Source: Apostichopus japonicus
Taxonomy: Eukaryota > Echinodermata > Holothuroidea > Aspidochirotida > Stichopodidae
Direction of reading: 5' to 3'
Length of the DNA stretch: 64,000 bases
NCBI RefSeq assembly: GCF_037975245.1
Contig: NC_092572.1
Coordinates: 13,582,269 to 13,646,268, forward strand
Shown here piece by piece: positions 28,230 through 38,935 of this stretch (position 1 is the stretch's first letter; each line of letters begins with the position of its first letter). A program made the position numbers and the translations under genes. The notes under the pieces are model-generated. The model was not told where the DNA came from and did not search any database. It was given only the letters and a program-made list of their open reading frames with translations.

Positions 28230-29452
28230 TGATACTACTATGTAGTTATTGAGATGTATATAGACCCAATCTTTCAAACAAAACAAAAAACAAGTAAAAC
28301 CTAATACTGACAATGCAAACTGATATAATGTTTAATAGGTAAGTTTTTACGCCAAAGCAGGTTGACGTTTTCTTTTTGCTTTTGGTTCTATGCTTATTTA
28401 TTGACAAATATGTATGAGCAATTGAATTACGATAAGACTCTAAATGTGTCCTATTCACTTTACAGGAATACCCACCAATCATGTGGATGTCACCGAGGCT
28501 GTATTTTTGAAACAATACTCAGTTGACAGCGATATCTGGAACTACGGCACCTTCTTGTGGGAAATATTTTCTTTGGGTAATAATTCAATTGCTTCAAATT
28601 TTGCTCTACCAGTTAATACTTATCAATACGCTTTAAAAGTTTTTTTTTTTTTTATGAATAACGAAACGCATTTTACCTCAATAAAAAATATCACATTTAA
28701 ACTTGAAGGAGAAGTACCTTACGCTGGACTCAGTAAACTTCAGTTAGAAGAAAAAATAAGACAGACCATTGTGCTTGCTCAACCAATTTGCTGTCCAGGT
28801 GCTTTGTAAGTTTGCTAACTTTAATCTTTCCTTTCACGATTATGTATACTTTCCGTTACTAATCCTAGTGAAACTGTTCAAGTTTGCATAACACCGTTCA
28901 ATATTCAATGATAAATGTTTGTCAGAGAGTGTTGCAGTAAGGTATATACTTACTCCACAATTTTACCGATACAGCCTTTTAGCTACAAAAAATAACAGGC
29001 TGTGGGAGATGTGTTTTAACATGTTTCATTACTTATGTATATATCAAAAAGATGCATAATAATACTTCTGAAGTTAGTGGCCAATGAGTGAAGTACAAAC
29101 GTCCATGTATGTTTCATCTCTGAATGCATTGATCTGATTCTTCCGAAGGTATAGCATAATGACACTGTGTTGGAATACATCAATAGATCACCGACCACCA
29201 TTCCAAACAATTTTTGGGAAAATATCAACGCTTTTAGAAAATGTTAGCCAGGTAAGTAAATTCAGAATTGCATCCTGCATGTAATCACTTCATGTCATGA
29301 TTTTCTGAGAAATGCTCGACTTATTGAAACATCCAGAGTTTCTCAACAAACTGTCAACTAATGTTAGATCTCCTTTCTTTTTCATTATGCAGGAAGATCA
29401 AGTTCTAAGATGTAAAGCATCGGACTACTACTCGACCTTGGAAATATCGTAG
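19342..29452 (+). CDS. Ig-domain single-span receptor with tyrosine pseudokinase domain
   Basis: Proposed exons: 19342-19393 (signal peptide), 19503-19841 (Ig1), about 24911-25308 (Ig2, frame-disrupted), 25669-25752 (membrane span), 26763-26930, 27035-27145, 27544-27743, 27929-28048, 28466-28576, 28709-28805, 29149-29251 and 29393-29452 (kinase-like domain and tail). Phases agree at all junctions except that exon 28466-28576 is one base short. The kinase-like part matches receptor tyrosine kinases from the N-lobe to the CW...RP motif at the C-terminal end. However, the glycine loop reads LKVGKKFEYWTG, HRDLAARN is replaced by HPILSTRK, and DFG is replaced by DVC. Lys of the VAIK motif (VFVKTL) and the alphaC Glu are kept. 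It should therefore bind but not phosphorylate, or serve as a scaffold. A dead duplicate of the TM-kinase exons sits between Ig1 and Ig2. With one frameshift in the kinase region and one in Ig2, the locus may be a pseudogene, or these may be assembly errors. Confidence 0.68.
19503..19841 (+). CDS. Exon 2, Ig-like domain 1 of the pseudokinase receptor
   Basis: Phase 1-1 exon of 339 nt with a ttgtttcatag acceptor and a GTAAG donor. B-strand cysteine in DLCLICPVN, C-strand tryptophan in AIMWTRN, F-strand motif YNDVYECLRR. This canonical Cys-Trp-Cys spacing gives a V/I-set-like Ig. Several sequons (NVS, NIS, NTS) are present. No stop or frameshift. Confidence 0.82.
20056..20905. repeat. Three tandem copies of a 285-bp intronic repeat
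   Basis: Copies begin near 20076, 20361 and 20645, each with aaagaacatgttccgt, then tagaatangtaaatgtgaaa, gtttgagtttgaacactg, and cgctctgcttagccaac. A fourth, more diverged copy lies at about 25341-25600 just before the TM exon of unit B. So the repeat marks the intron before the TM exon in both units. Confidence 0.88.
20967..22850 (+). pseudogene. Unit A: decayed TM and kinase-like exons
   Basis: Degenerate copies, in order, of unit-B exons. TM exon near 20967 (shared aatctgc, ggagttttt-like core, but the frame is broken after the first half). Glycine-loop exon near 21526 (Trp codon changed to TAG in FEY-W). AlphaC exon near 21713, disrupted. Hinge exon near 22217 (VPSVYYGYITNRTLRDML still readable). 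C-terminal exon near 22534, one base short after TATAGC. Tail exon near 22776 with a deletion. Copies of unit-B exons 27929-28048, 28466-28576 and 28709-28805 are absent. It lies inside the long intron of the receptor gene and cannot encode a kinase domain. Confidence 0.8.
23364..24420. repeat. Unit A 3' flank repeats
   Basis: Contains two copies (near 23364 and 23931) of a segment starting aaaggtcaaaccacac and continuing tcttcctcatgtagatcatt and atataaccattgtatcc. Two more copies sit at about 30083 and 30362 in the matching 3' flank of unit B. This supports tandem duplication of the whole unit, including downstream DNA. Confidence 0.75.
23514..23815 (-). mobile_element. tRNA-derived SINE
   Basis: Read on the minus strand, the head (about 23815-23735) has tRNA-like A and B boxes: ggctgagtggataaaggcgg and ggttccgggttcgatacccg. 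A body of about 200 bp follows and ends in an (ATT)n tail at 23514-23542. Head, body and simple-repeat tail are the SINE layout. It lies in an intron of the pseudokinase receptor and is absent from the matching region of unit B, so it inserted after duplication. It is not a working tRNA gene, because the acceptor stem does not pair. Confidence 0.72.
24911..25308 (+). pseudogene. Exon 3, Ig-like domain 2 (frame-disrupted)
   Basis: Starts after a plausible phase-1 acceptor (accacagacag) and ends at a phase-1 GTAAG donor. The first frame gives VWPLGNTTRFNLTKIQSVSV followed by AEPVFNLSDM up to DFDL. The Ig C-strand to F-strand then continues in another frame as LTWLINENIQRKELFNETVD and SKTIACQVTW. 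The end (KGTLNIFVQQMG) lies in a third frame that matches the donor phase. The Trp (TWL) and the F-strand Cys (IACQV) are visible; the B-strand Cys is not. Two frame changes suggest a degraded exon or sequence errors. A partial copy of its first half is in unit C (32376-32588). Confidence 0.5.
25669..25752 (+). CDS. Exon 4, transmembrane segment of the pseudokinase receptor
   Basis: Phase 1-1 exon of 84 nt, acceptor tgtttcag, donor GTGAGT. It encodes GNNLQQ, then the span IIIGVFVLISGMLVACFFIY, then KH. It is a clean single membrane helix followed by basic residues and predicts a type I receptor. Confidence 0.78.
26763..26930 (+). CDS. Exon 5, juxtamembrane and N-lobe start
   Basis: Phase 1-1, 168 nt. 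Encodes a juxtamembrane stretch (AELDVQTELVQVPKDENKHG), then beta1 to beta3 of a kinase-like fold: LKVGKKFEYWTGTFG and EVFVKTLS. The GxGxxG loop is reduced to one glycine at that position; Lys of the VAIK motif is kept in FVKTL. The unit-A copy carries a stop here. The acceptor (ataccgctcag) has a weak pyrimidine tract, so the 5' edge is less certain. Confidence 0.68.
27035..27145 (+). CDS. Exon 6, alphaC helix region
   Basis: Phase 1-1, 111 nt, acceptor gttcccttacag, donor GTACGC. Encodes NGSTLADANEFRKLALSLKK with the alphaC Glu (NEF), then LRRHHLFVDRLLVSVENG, matching the alphaC to beta4-beta5 region of receptor tyrosine kinases. Confidence 0.8.
27544..27743 (+). CDS. Exon 7, hinge to alphaE
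   Basis: Phase 1 to 0, 200 nt, acceptor cttccatacag, donor GTAATA. VPSVYYEYISNGTLRDML is the beta5-hinge-alphaD segment. An insert rich in Lys, Gln and Asn follows, then LLHLSCEVASAMVFLSSQK, the alphaE helix. This pattern is specific to tyrosine-kinase-like domains. Confidence 0.85.
27929..28048 (+). CDS. Exon 8, degenerate catalytic loop and DFG region
   Basis: Phase 0-0, 120 nt. Encodes CHPILSTRKVLLTETGHCKL followed by YDVCPES. Aligned to the family pattern HRDLAARNVLL...KxxDFG, the catalytic Asp is Ile, the Mg-binding Asn is Lys, and DFG is DVC. The Asp of DFG is kept. This is the main evidence for a pseudokinase. Confidence 0.85.
28204..28229. repeat. (TA)n microsatellite
   Basis: Short TA array in the intron between exons 8 and 9 of the pseudokinase receptor. 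Confidence 0.9.
28466..28576 (+). pseudogene. Exon 9, activation segment and alphaF, one base short
   Basis: Starts in phase 0 with EYPPIMWMSP and ends in phase 1 with YSVDSDIWNYGTFLWEIFSL. These two parts are in different frames. The exon is 111 nt where 112 are required, so one base is missing around 28494 in tcaccgaggct, where the conserved APE-type motif (here MSPE) should be. Otherwise the exon is well preserved. It is either a real inactivating deletion or an assembly error. Confidence 0.75.
28709..28805 (+). CDS. Exon 10, C-lobe alphaG region
   Basis: Phase 1 to 2, 97 nt. GEVPYAGLSKLQLEEKIRQT and LAQPICCPGAL match the family pattern GG.PY.GL....IR.G.R...P..CP..LY. Donor GTAAGT. The open frame through the preceding intron is accidental; the GGTAATA donor and the ttgaag acceptor restore the family spacing. 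Confidence 0.8.
29149..29251 (+). CDS. Exon 11, C-lobe end (CW...RP motif)
   Basis: Phase 2 to 0, 103 nt. YSIMTLCWNTSIDHRPPFQT and IFGKISTLLENVSQ carry the kinase subdomain XI signature CW......RP.F..I...L. The unit-A copy at about 22534 has lost one base and is out of frame. Confidence 0.85.
29393..29452 (+). CDS. Exon 12, C-terminal tail
   Basis: Phase 0, acceptor ttttcattatgcag, 20 codons ending in TAG: EDQVLRCKASDYYSTLEIS. The paired tyrosines (DYYSTL) could be a docking or phosphorylation site. The unit-A copy at about 22776 has a frameshift. Confidence 0.75.
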   Translation, partial: EDQVLRCKASDYYSTLEIS

Positions 29453-31042
29453 TTAAGCTGTGGTGATACATGTTTCATTAATAGGTGACGGATATTCAAG
29501 AAACATTTAGAAAAAGAAAAAACGCACAGTCCTGTTATGAAGCTCAAATTGCAGTTTAATCAAAGAATTGGCCTCTATGAAAGTACCTTAAGCTCATGTC
29601 GTGAACATGAAAGTTTTCAATAACATCTGTAAACTTCATCCAATGCTTTATTCTAAGTATAAAGTCAGTCCATTCCGTTTTGAATAAATCAAAGAAAGGT
29701 TGAAATTCATATTATAATTCTCTATAACTCTGCTGCTTTTGGTGACAAGTTTTTTAGTGATAACTTACCACCAACATACCTGTTGCCAATACAAGATTGG
29801 TCAATGTAGATCATTTGATCACACGGTAACATTTACATTAACATTACTTCAATTAATATTAAGAAGGAATTGTTGTGCTTTACAATCTCAAAACTTATTA
29901 AAATTTAGTCTTCAAAAGAACGATTGGAGTGGTGACAATGTAGATAATAATTGGAACAAAATATTGCTTCAAAAACTTCTTATAAATGTATGTTATGAAA
30001 AAAAAGTGGTTCGTGATTACCTTATCTTTCAATTTCTACCTTCCTACTTTACAAAATTAAAATTTAACAAAGTATCTAAAAAGGCTAAATCACAATGAAT
30101 ACATCTGTTCTCTTCCTTAGGTAGATCATTGAAGGGACTATTAGTTTGCCTCAGTTATTAAGTTATATATAACCATTGTATCCATTTATTACCATTATTC
30201 ATTAGTTTTCACTGATTCAATCATCTATTGTAAGAACTGACAATGAAACAAATTGTACAACAGTTTGCAATTCACCCTAAATTTGAGCTATTTTTTTATT
30301 ACGATTCAATCATTAATCTTGATTTAATAAAGTTTCTAATTTTACTTACTCAATAATAATTAAAGGTCAAACCACACTGAATACGTCTGTTCTCTTCCTC
30401 AGTTAGATCATTGACTATATTATTAAGTTGCCTCAGTTATTCAGTTATATAAAATCATTGTATCCATGTTATAAAATTATTAATTAGTTTCATTGATCTC
30501 ATCATATATTGTAAGGGCTTACAATGAAACAGACTTTACAGCATTTTGAAATGTACCCTAAATTCTATCTATTAGTGATATCTTTAATCTCGAATAATTT
30601 TCAATTCAACACAATACTTAATACAATAATATACTTCAAAAATTTCATTTCATTATTTTAAATGGAAAGCTATAGCTACAGCCTACATATCCTTTTAAAA
30701 GGTATCACCCCTTTTCCCGTCACAATTGAAGGAATAAATAGCATGTCTCTTACAAGGCAAGACAGGCAAAGGGAACACAGTATTTTAAACTGCAGGTTAG
30801 CTTTTGACATTTTTTAATGTGTACAATTTAAGTACTGTATGGTACTTCACGTTATAACACAGTTGTTCACAAAACCAGACATACTAGCTTTGTTTTATCA
30901 CCGTTATATTACAAGTGCGCTTATGAAATTTATCGTTCATAAATACATAAATACGTATGAATATAGTTAAGGGTTGCACTTTGTCCTTTAGTAGGAATTG
31001 TGGTTGATATTGAAGTACATGTTAGTTTCAGTTTATAGTTTA
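29453..31042. repeat. Unit B 3' flank
   Basis: Non-coding. Resembles 22850-24470 (3' flank of unit A) in order and content, including the aaaggtcaaaccacac segments near 30083 and 30362 and the block gggttgcactttgtccttta near 30967. The SINE of unit A is missing here. Confidence 0.65.
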
Positions 31043-32008
31043 CATTTACGTGATAAAAGTCTGTTAGCGATATCAAAGCCAATACACTCGTCTGCATTTA
31101 ATTGTCTATTGATAAATAGGCTTCACCAATAAATAGTTAGGTTTCTACTTGAACCAAGCACAGCTGCGAAACTGTGTATTTGGCACGCATATAACGTATT
31201 TAAATACGACGTGTATGGAATAAAACGATAATCGGACTAAAATAATTCATATGTGTCATATGTCATTTCTAAGACAGACAATTTACAAGTATCAAAAAAA
31301 AAAATAAACACGTGCAACACTAAATATATTCTATAACACTCAATAACACTACACAGGAAGGTTGGTAGGATATATATATATATATATATATAGCTGTACC
31401 TATCCAGGTCATAGGTTATGCTAACCTAAAGTAATACACGCATATCACAAGTATAAAAAATCAAGAAATTAATGATTAAAACTTTTATATTTTGTTGTCA
31501 AGCAATCCACTTGTGTCAAAAAGCCATGCATTTGACGTTATTCGTACTCTTTTAAGTGACCTCGATATATAACTTCCTTGTTTCGAATTGAAAGAAGTAA
31601 ATGTCGTTAAAAGAAAATTGTAACACGTATATATACTAATTGCAACGCACGGTATCATGGTGGTGTCAATAATTGACTTGTTGCCAGTTTCTATTTTTTC
31701 TCTTTCCTGTTTCCATGCTCTCGTTTTTGCTTTCGCTAAGGAAAATTCATAATAAACGAATGAAACCTTCTTCTTCTTCTTGTCAAACGGCTACCGGGTT
31801 TATTGACCATTGTATGTAAAGAGCAAATGGCATTGGCGGATGTAGATTCGATGTTTGTATGGGACTTTGGAACTTTTGCTGAAAGGTAATTTATTACCAT
31901 AGTCAGCTTCTAAAAACTACCTGCTGACACTCTGTCAGCTTTGAGTTACCCTTCGCTACAAGGTCCATAAATCGTTAGACCTGCGTCTATAGAGACAGTG
32001 TGTCATAT
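31043..32008. other. Unit C-specific segment of about 965 bp
   Basis: Comparing 24420-24600 with 30965-32110, the text agrees up to gtttcagtttatag (about 31042) and again from ggatatatgatgaagcacgc (about 32012). The intervening segment has no counterpart in unit B. It contains a short (TA)n at 31371-31392, but no terminal repeats or frame I could define. It could be an insertion in unit C or a deletion in unit B. Confidence 0.5.
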
Positions 32009-32009
32009 A

Positions 32010-32588
32010 GCCCTGGATATATGATGAAGCACGCCATCTACTCATAAAATGCATTGACAGAAATATTTAATTACAAAATCCTTCATATTCAAGTGTGATT
32101 TAATGGTTTCCAGCAACTGTTGTATTATAAGAATGGAGGAGAATGTGACAATCGGAGGTGACGTGATAAGAGGTGACGACACGTTTAGTCTCTCGGTCAC
32201 AAATTAACGTTACAATGTTTACATCTATGTAGAAATAGTAGAACCATGGATTCAAACCAAAATGTAAAATAGGATGTATTCAAATATTCGTTTCGATTTA
32301 TTCGTGGATTAATGGCCCAAGGCAGTGGATGAATTATTTCTCCGTTTTATATATATACTATATAATTTGTAAATTGTGTATGTTCTGCTGAGAGAAAACA
32401 GTGTGTCTTTGGGTTATATAATCACCATCACCACTGAAGACAGAAGGGCCACTAGATGTAACACGACAAGATTTAATTTAACTGAAATACAGTCCGTTCC
32501 GGTTGCTGAACCTGTTTTTAATGTATTAGTGATGAGAGAAATGTCAGTGCAGTTGCTTAAAGAAATACACATGGATTTTGAAAAGTTC
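32010..32588 (+). pseudogene. Unit C: truncated copy of the Ig2 region
   Basis: Aligns with 24495-25045 of unit B. Shared landmarks are agaaaacagtgtgtctttgg, aacacgacaagatttaattt and gttgctgaacctgtttttaa, with the peptide NTTRFNLTEIQSVPVAEPVF. Similarity stops near 32588 before the Trp-bearing half of the domain, and no TM or kinase exons follow. It is a dead partial unit. Confidence 0.65.
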
Positions 32589-32816
32589 TGAAGCAGGAGT
32601 AACTGGTTTGAATATTGGTAGCCAGATCCTGTCCAATGTTAACAAAATGAAAACTGCATCATCCAGCAACATTCTTGGCAGTCTAGAGATTTTCTCCGAC
32701 CATTTTTTTTTTGTATAGTCGTCCAAGTGTTCCTCTGGATATTTCTATTTTCATCAACCAGCTTAACAGTAAGACCTTTTGAAGTTTTAAAAGAGTAAGA
32801 TCGGATGCTTTTTTGA

Positions 32817-33011
32817 TCATTTGAAGTTGAAGCATCTCTTACGAGGAGCCAAATGTGAACAATTTTTAAGAGCAAAGAATTTGTTTCCTTTGACTGCGCA
32901 TTTGACATCAAACAAAAAACTGCAATTCGTCGATATGGCACTGATCGTGGACGATGTAATACACTTATCTGCGACAACGTCGTACTTTGAATACAATATT
33001 GAAGTTTCCAT
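32817..33011 (-). pseudogene. Possible Ig-domain remnant on the opposite strand
   Basis: The frame reads STNCSFLFDVKCAVKGNKFF followed by ALKNCS. It aligns without gaps to the F-strand region of Ig2 in the Ig-NACHT gene (DTCGSKLSVRCTVVG... KDSS) at about one identity in three, including both cysteines, Gly, Phe and Lys. No exon boundaries are clear. It may be a fragment of a second minus-strand Ig gene or chance similarity. Confidence 0.35.
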
Positions 33012-33079
33012 GCATATTATCTATAATGCGTTAATGGAACCTAATTATACTTTGTCCTTAAATTATCTGGGGTGATATT

Positions 33080-34212
<1,133 letters not shown>

Positions 34213-35582
34213 TAAGATGGAAAGTAGTTTTTTTCAATATAATGACACCGTTGAGTTCCCAGGAAGTACAACGAGAAATGTTAATCAAACGCACAATGTT
34301 TATTGTGCACAGTAGATGGTACTCGGAATGAAAAGATATTACAAAACTGAACGTTAAAATGCACTCTTATACAGTCGATCTCGTAACGTGTTGCTCAGAC
34401 GGGAAGTTTAATATATTCTTCTCACTAGAAAATGGCTTAATTTGTATGTAGTTAAAGATTTTTTTATATTCACCATTTATTTTTCATTCAACTGGTCCAC
34501 GTTGTGGCTTGTAATAGTTAGCATGTTTTTTTCTCCAAGAAAATTTATTGAAGTAAAAGTCCCACTTTGGACAGCATTACAATAGACCAGACAATACCTA
34601 GTAGTTTCCGTCATTACAAAGGATATGACTTTAATTAACAATTATGCTACTATAGTCACTCTGTATATAAGGAAAGTGATTGTTTTCTCTAGAATTTGTT
34701 CAAATAAATGAGATATACCGACTTTCAAATATGGGCGCTTTCAAGTGCAGAATGTTTTCTTTAGATAAACACACAAGGCGATTAATTTTGATGGTTGCAG
34801 TGCCAAATGCATATTATACGTAATGCGTATATTGGTCTCACAACTGAGAGTGCCTGGGTCAATTTTCCTACAGTAATGTGTGATACATTAGTATGTGAAC
34901 TTCGTAAGAAGGAACGCAGGACATGTTGTACTAAGTCTTACACGATATTCCCAATTTCCGTCAAAATATTATCTCTTGGAAATCTGGTGCAGTTATAATA
35001 ACTACCGATACCCGAATCCGGCCAAGTCCGCAACCTACAGCCTAAGCTATTCTCCTATCAATTACTGTAAGTGAGTCATATCGCTTACACCGCTTACTTT
35101 AAGTGATATAGTTTTACAATCGAAGATGACGATAAGATTACAAACTAAAGCACAGATATCAAAGAAAATGAGAAAAGAAAACGAAACATTTCATGAAAGT
35201 TGAATGACGGAAAAATATTCCAGACGGAACTGTTTAAGAATTTTTGGAATACACGAAGAACCTAACGTAAATATCTATAAAAAGATTAGGAACCTGGCAG
35301 AAAGACAGACAATCAACAGAAACATTAACCAAAATTATTAAGCTAGTTATGGTCACAGAAAAATTAATATGTTTTAGACGGGGTGTTTAACGTGTCCTAT
35401 TGTTGCCAAATGAATAATTATACTTAACATAAACCAATTCCTTGTTGTGGAGGTTACATTTGTGTTGCAATGAATATGTACATAACGTTTTGTGCAAAAT
35501 ATCATTGCAATTCTTGATACATATTGGCTTATACTTTTATACCAAATTTACTTACACATTTAAGTTTAAGTTTATATCCCAT
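34213..35582. other. Intergenic, no gene recognised
   Basis: No exon, RNA gene or bounded repeat recognised. A 67-codon frame at 34795-34998 has no motifs. Confidence 0.55.
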
Positions 35583-36271
35583 AGAGCAAGGCTGTGCTGA
35601 TGACGTACTACAATAAAGATGGCGGCGTGCTAACCAAATGTTGAAGTGGGGAAATCACATTCGATAATTCAACATAATTGTTGTACTACAGCAGAAAGCA
35701 TTAAGGTGCGTAGGCCTTTCAATAATGACATTATACTGAATCATTGTGCACAACTGACGTGACGTTTGCATCGGGTTCTTTGTTGAAAAACGGCGATGTA
35801 TGATCGCTGTCTGATGTACAAATTTACAATGTCTTCAGATTGACATGACACTGTACTCAGTATACGGTAGTACTGGTACAGTAGTATGTTACGTACTTAC
35901 AGTTTACACACATGTACACAGCAATATTTGTACACAGTGACAGTAGGCCTACAGCGTTAGGAACTTTTATGATCTAGCTAGACTAGAGGCCACGGTAGCT
36001 ATTACTAATACTATTACTAGGCTACTGAGCCTACCTCATTTCATGATTTATGCAAACCTAGCAAAGCACAAGCTGTAGGCGTGTTGTACTAAATTATATT
36101 ATAAGGCAATAGGGCTAGGACTGATGGATGGCTATGCAGTGCTGAACCCTAGGCGTAGGCCCTGCAATGGAATTCGCGATCTTTCGTTTTCCACCTTATG
36201 TTATTGAAGGGACTCATATACCCGACTGACCATCTTCACTGAGTAGTACGTCATCAACACAGCCTTGCTCT
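35583..36271. mobile_element. MITE-like element with about 40-bp terminal inverted repeats
   Basis: Left end agagcaaggctgtgctgatg, then acgtactacaataaagatgg. The right end, read in reverse complement, is agagcaaggctgtgttgatg, then acgtactactcagtgaagatgg. Thus about 38 of 42 terminal bases pair as inverted repeats across a 689-bp element with no coding frame. I could not identify a clean target duplication, so the superfamily is not assigned. Confidence 0.7.
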
Positions 36272-38435
36272 GATTGGCTAAACTCCACGTACACTGCCCG
36301 AAAGGTTCAGGAAAAAAAATCGCGCCCCGGCAGTGATATTTGTTTTCCCAAACAGGTTTACTATTACAGAGTTTTCAGCCAATCAGATTGTTCATCACGT
36401 CTGCATCAATAATGACCATGGCTTGTAAGTTCGAAGGCATACACTGGAATACACACTTACATCTAGTAACGGGGGTTCCCTTCAAACGCCCTAACTTAGC
36501 TTTTAATGCTTGGGTCACATGTTGACCTTTTTAATGTCCATTGTGTTCGTGTTTACGTTATCTAAGACTCGTGAGCCGTTCTATTAAAATCAAAATTCGT
36601 TTCGTGGACTTTGTACGTTAAAATCAAATTCACGACGTGAGTTTGCGAATCTTGAATGAATATACGCAATGCGGTATAGTCTGCAGAATTATACATTTCC
36701 GTCACTTCCCTGTGTACTCTGTTATAGTGCATATATGCCTACAGCACATGTTTGATGCACCCTTGTACGAAAATTTCACTGTGCAATGTTATCGATTAAT
36801 ACATTCACAGAAAACTTCGATCAAACATCGATAGCAGATCATAAAATCTTAAAAACTAGTGTGATAAATATGTCTTAACCAATTCCAAAGATACGAAAAA
36901 CTTTCGGGTTTATATTTGTTGCAACGATGGATGCAGACATACGAAGTGAAGGTTTCTATGCTGATTTACACACAATTGCAAACCAGTTTGAAAAAAAAAA
37001 TCGCTCCCCGGCATAGGCATATCTCACTATATATCTCACGTTTAATGCTTATAGACCAGTTGTGCAAATGTTCTTTTTGTGGTGAATTTCTCTTTATGAT
37101 TATGTATGTATCAAACGTAAAAACCTTAGTCGTCACAATAATTTTCATCAAGATTCATTGGATGCTCTTACTTCAATCGTATATAAAGATATAAATTCAC
37201 AATTTTACAGCAACAACACCAATTAGTCACTCAACGCATCAACGAGAAATCTAGCATACATATTGCATTCTTGAAATCATGGTATCCCCTAAAATAACAT
37301 ACTGCGTCAAGCGTGTTCAAAGGTTCTCGGGGGCTTCTAGTGGTGTGTGTGACACATATCAAAACTCGGTCAACAGTCGGTTTCACAATTGAATTCAGTA
37401 ATGTACACACATGCAAGTTATATAAATAAAAAAAATTGAAAAACGAAGAAACAAACCCACTATCTATGTTTCTTCCTAACGTCTTCATTTTCCAAAACTT
37501 GGAAAATAATAGACTGAGAAAATGCAACAGCTTCTAGTGTAACTTTGCAATTCAATCCCTCTAAAATTTTAATTTCTCTTATAAATCAGGTTATTTCTTG
37601 GCTTTAAAGTCACCTATTGGAAGTTAAAGATACCTGCAAACTTTGAAGCTGAAGTCCATGATTCCCACTAGCGCTTCGAATACATTCCAGAGAACTACAA
37701 TATTTTTGTGTTTTAGAGTATCCACGAGGGATAAACAACTGTAACCAAATGATAAAGCTTCCAGGGGTGTTGCTTTTTGACCCCAGCTACGCTATGAGTA
37801 GCAATCCATATAATGTAAGATTAAATTATTTTCTAAAATGGAGATCATAATTCTGCTGTGCTTTTCGTATCAAGTTCAGATATAGCGTGATGGTTTCAAA
37901 TTATTTTTTTTTTAATTCCATACCCGCTTACCACGTTGTTTACAGTATAAAGACAGCCTACCTGCGCATATATATAGGTCTAAACTAAGGCACTTCGAGC
38001 GATACGAAGATCCTATCAAGTGGAAAATGTGGAAATTCGTCAGCTCAATAGTGCCAGTATGAAATCAAATTAAACGTTATACGCCGCGGACCACAAATAG
38101 TACCCGTCAGCCCCACTTTTCAAGGTTTTAAGCCCAGTATTTGTTCAGAATTTGAAAATTCACATTTCTCGTGAATAAATTCACTTCAAAACATACCCAT
38201 AACGTTGGACAAAATTTCATCTATGGACAACCAATATAAAAACCTCCTTCAAACCCTAACAGACCTGTCAAAATTGCACGAGTAGAGGGAGGTATGATGA
38301 AGAATGCTGGTTAGGGAACTTTCGAAATTTCAGACACAGTTTATTTATTGGTCTACAAATATTAAGACCTCTTATAACGACTACTATAAAACTTCGTTGA
38401 AGGAAATGAACAGATATTTCTGAAAGCGAACACTA
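36272..38435. other. Intergenic with a dispersed repeat
   Basis: No gene recognised. Two similar A-run plus cg(c/t)(g/t)ccccggca motifs occur near 36320 and 36990. The dispersed repeat shared with 1203-1278 lies at 37643-37712. Confidence 0.5.
37643..37712. repeat. Dispersed repeat copy 2
   Basis: Partner of 1203-1278: cccactagcgcttcgaatac followed by attccagagaacta, same orientation, unrelated flanks. Confidence 0.6.
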
Positions 38436-38935
38436 CACACATAGGCGTAGGAGGCGGGAGGGGGGGGGAGGCTGCAGCCTTCCCCAACCAAATATCGTTG
38501 TGAAAATTCGAGCAATATGCTGAGAAGTTTTCGGGCACCTACTGAAAGAAAAAAATAAATTGCAATGGTGTAGCTAAAGAAGATCAAAAGTTTAAAACAA
38601 AATATCCTTGGTAATTCAAATAAAGTTCTAAGCTTGCCCGACTATTTCGCAATTACTAATGTAAAAGAGAGTTTTGACGTAATTGGACCTCCATGCTTTT
38701 TATCCATCTAACTAAGACATTTCGTTGTTTACATTAGCATCAAGCGGTATACTGCGAAACTTTCACGGACCGTATACGGTACACGATAGCATGCGATGTA
38801 ATAACCGATGCTTGCCTATATGATATTTACATATTAACATGTTGAACGCGCAAAAATTGGTTATATTTTTTAGGGCAAGTCGTTACAGCCCCCCCCCCCC
38901 TCCCCGCCCCCAATCAAATTGGGCTCCTACGCTTT
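38436..38935. mobile_element. Possible inverted-repeat element with G-run/C-run ends
   Basis: The left end ataggcgtaggaggcgggag leads into a long G run. The right end has a C run, then gggctcctacgctttt. The words gcgtagga(g) and (c)tcctacgc are in inverted orientation about 480 bp apart, both next to homopolymer G/C. Interior inverted repetition is weak, so this may instead be two separate insertions of one family in opposite directions. Confidence 0.4.

Noticed and set aside
32544-32977. Minus-strand frames suggesting a further Ig start (VKLVDENRNIQRNTW)
   Set aside because: Resembles INENIQRK of Ig2 in unit B only over a few residues and in an inconsistent order; too weak to annotate.
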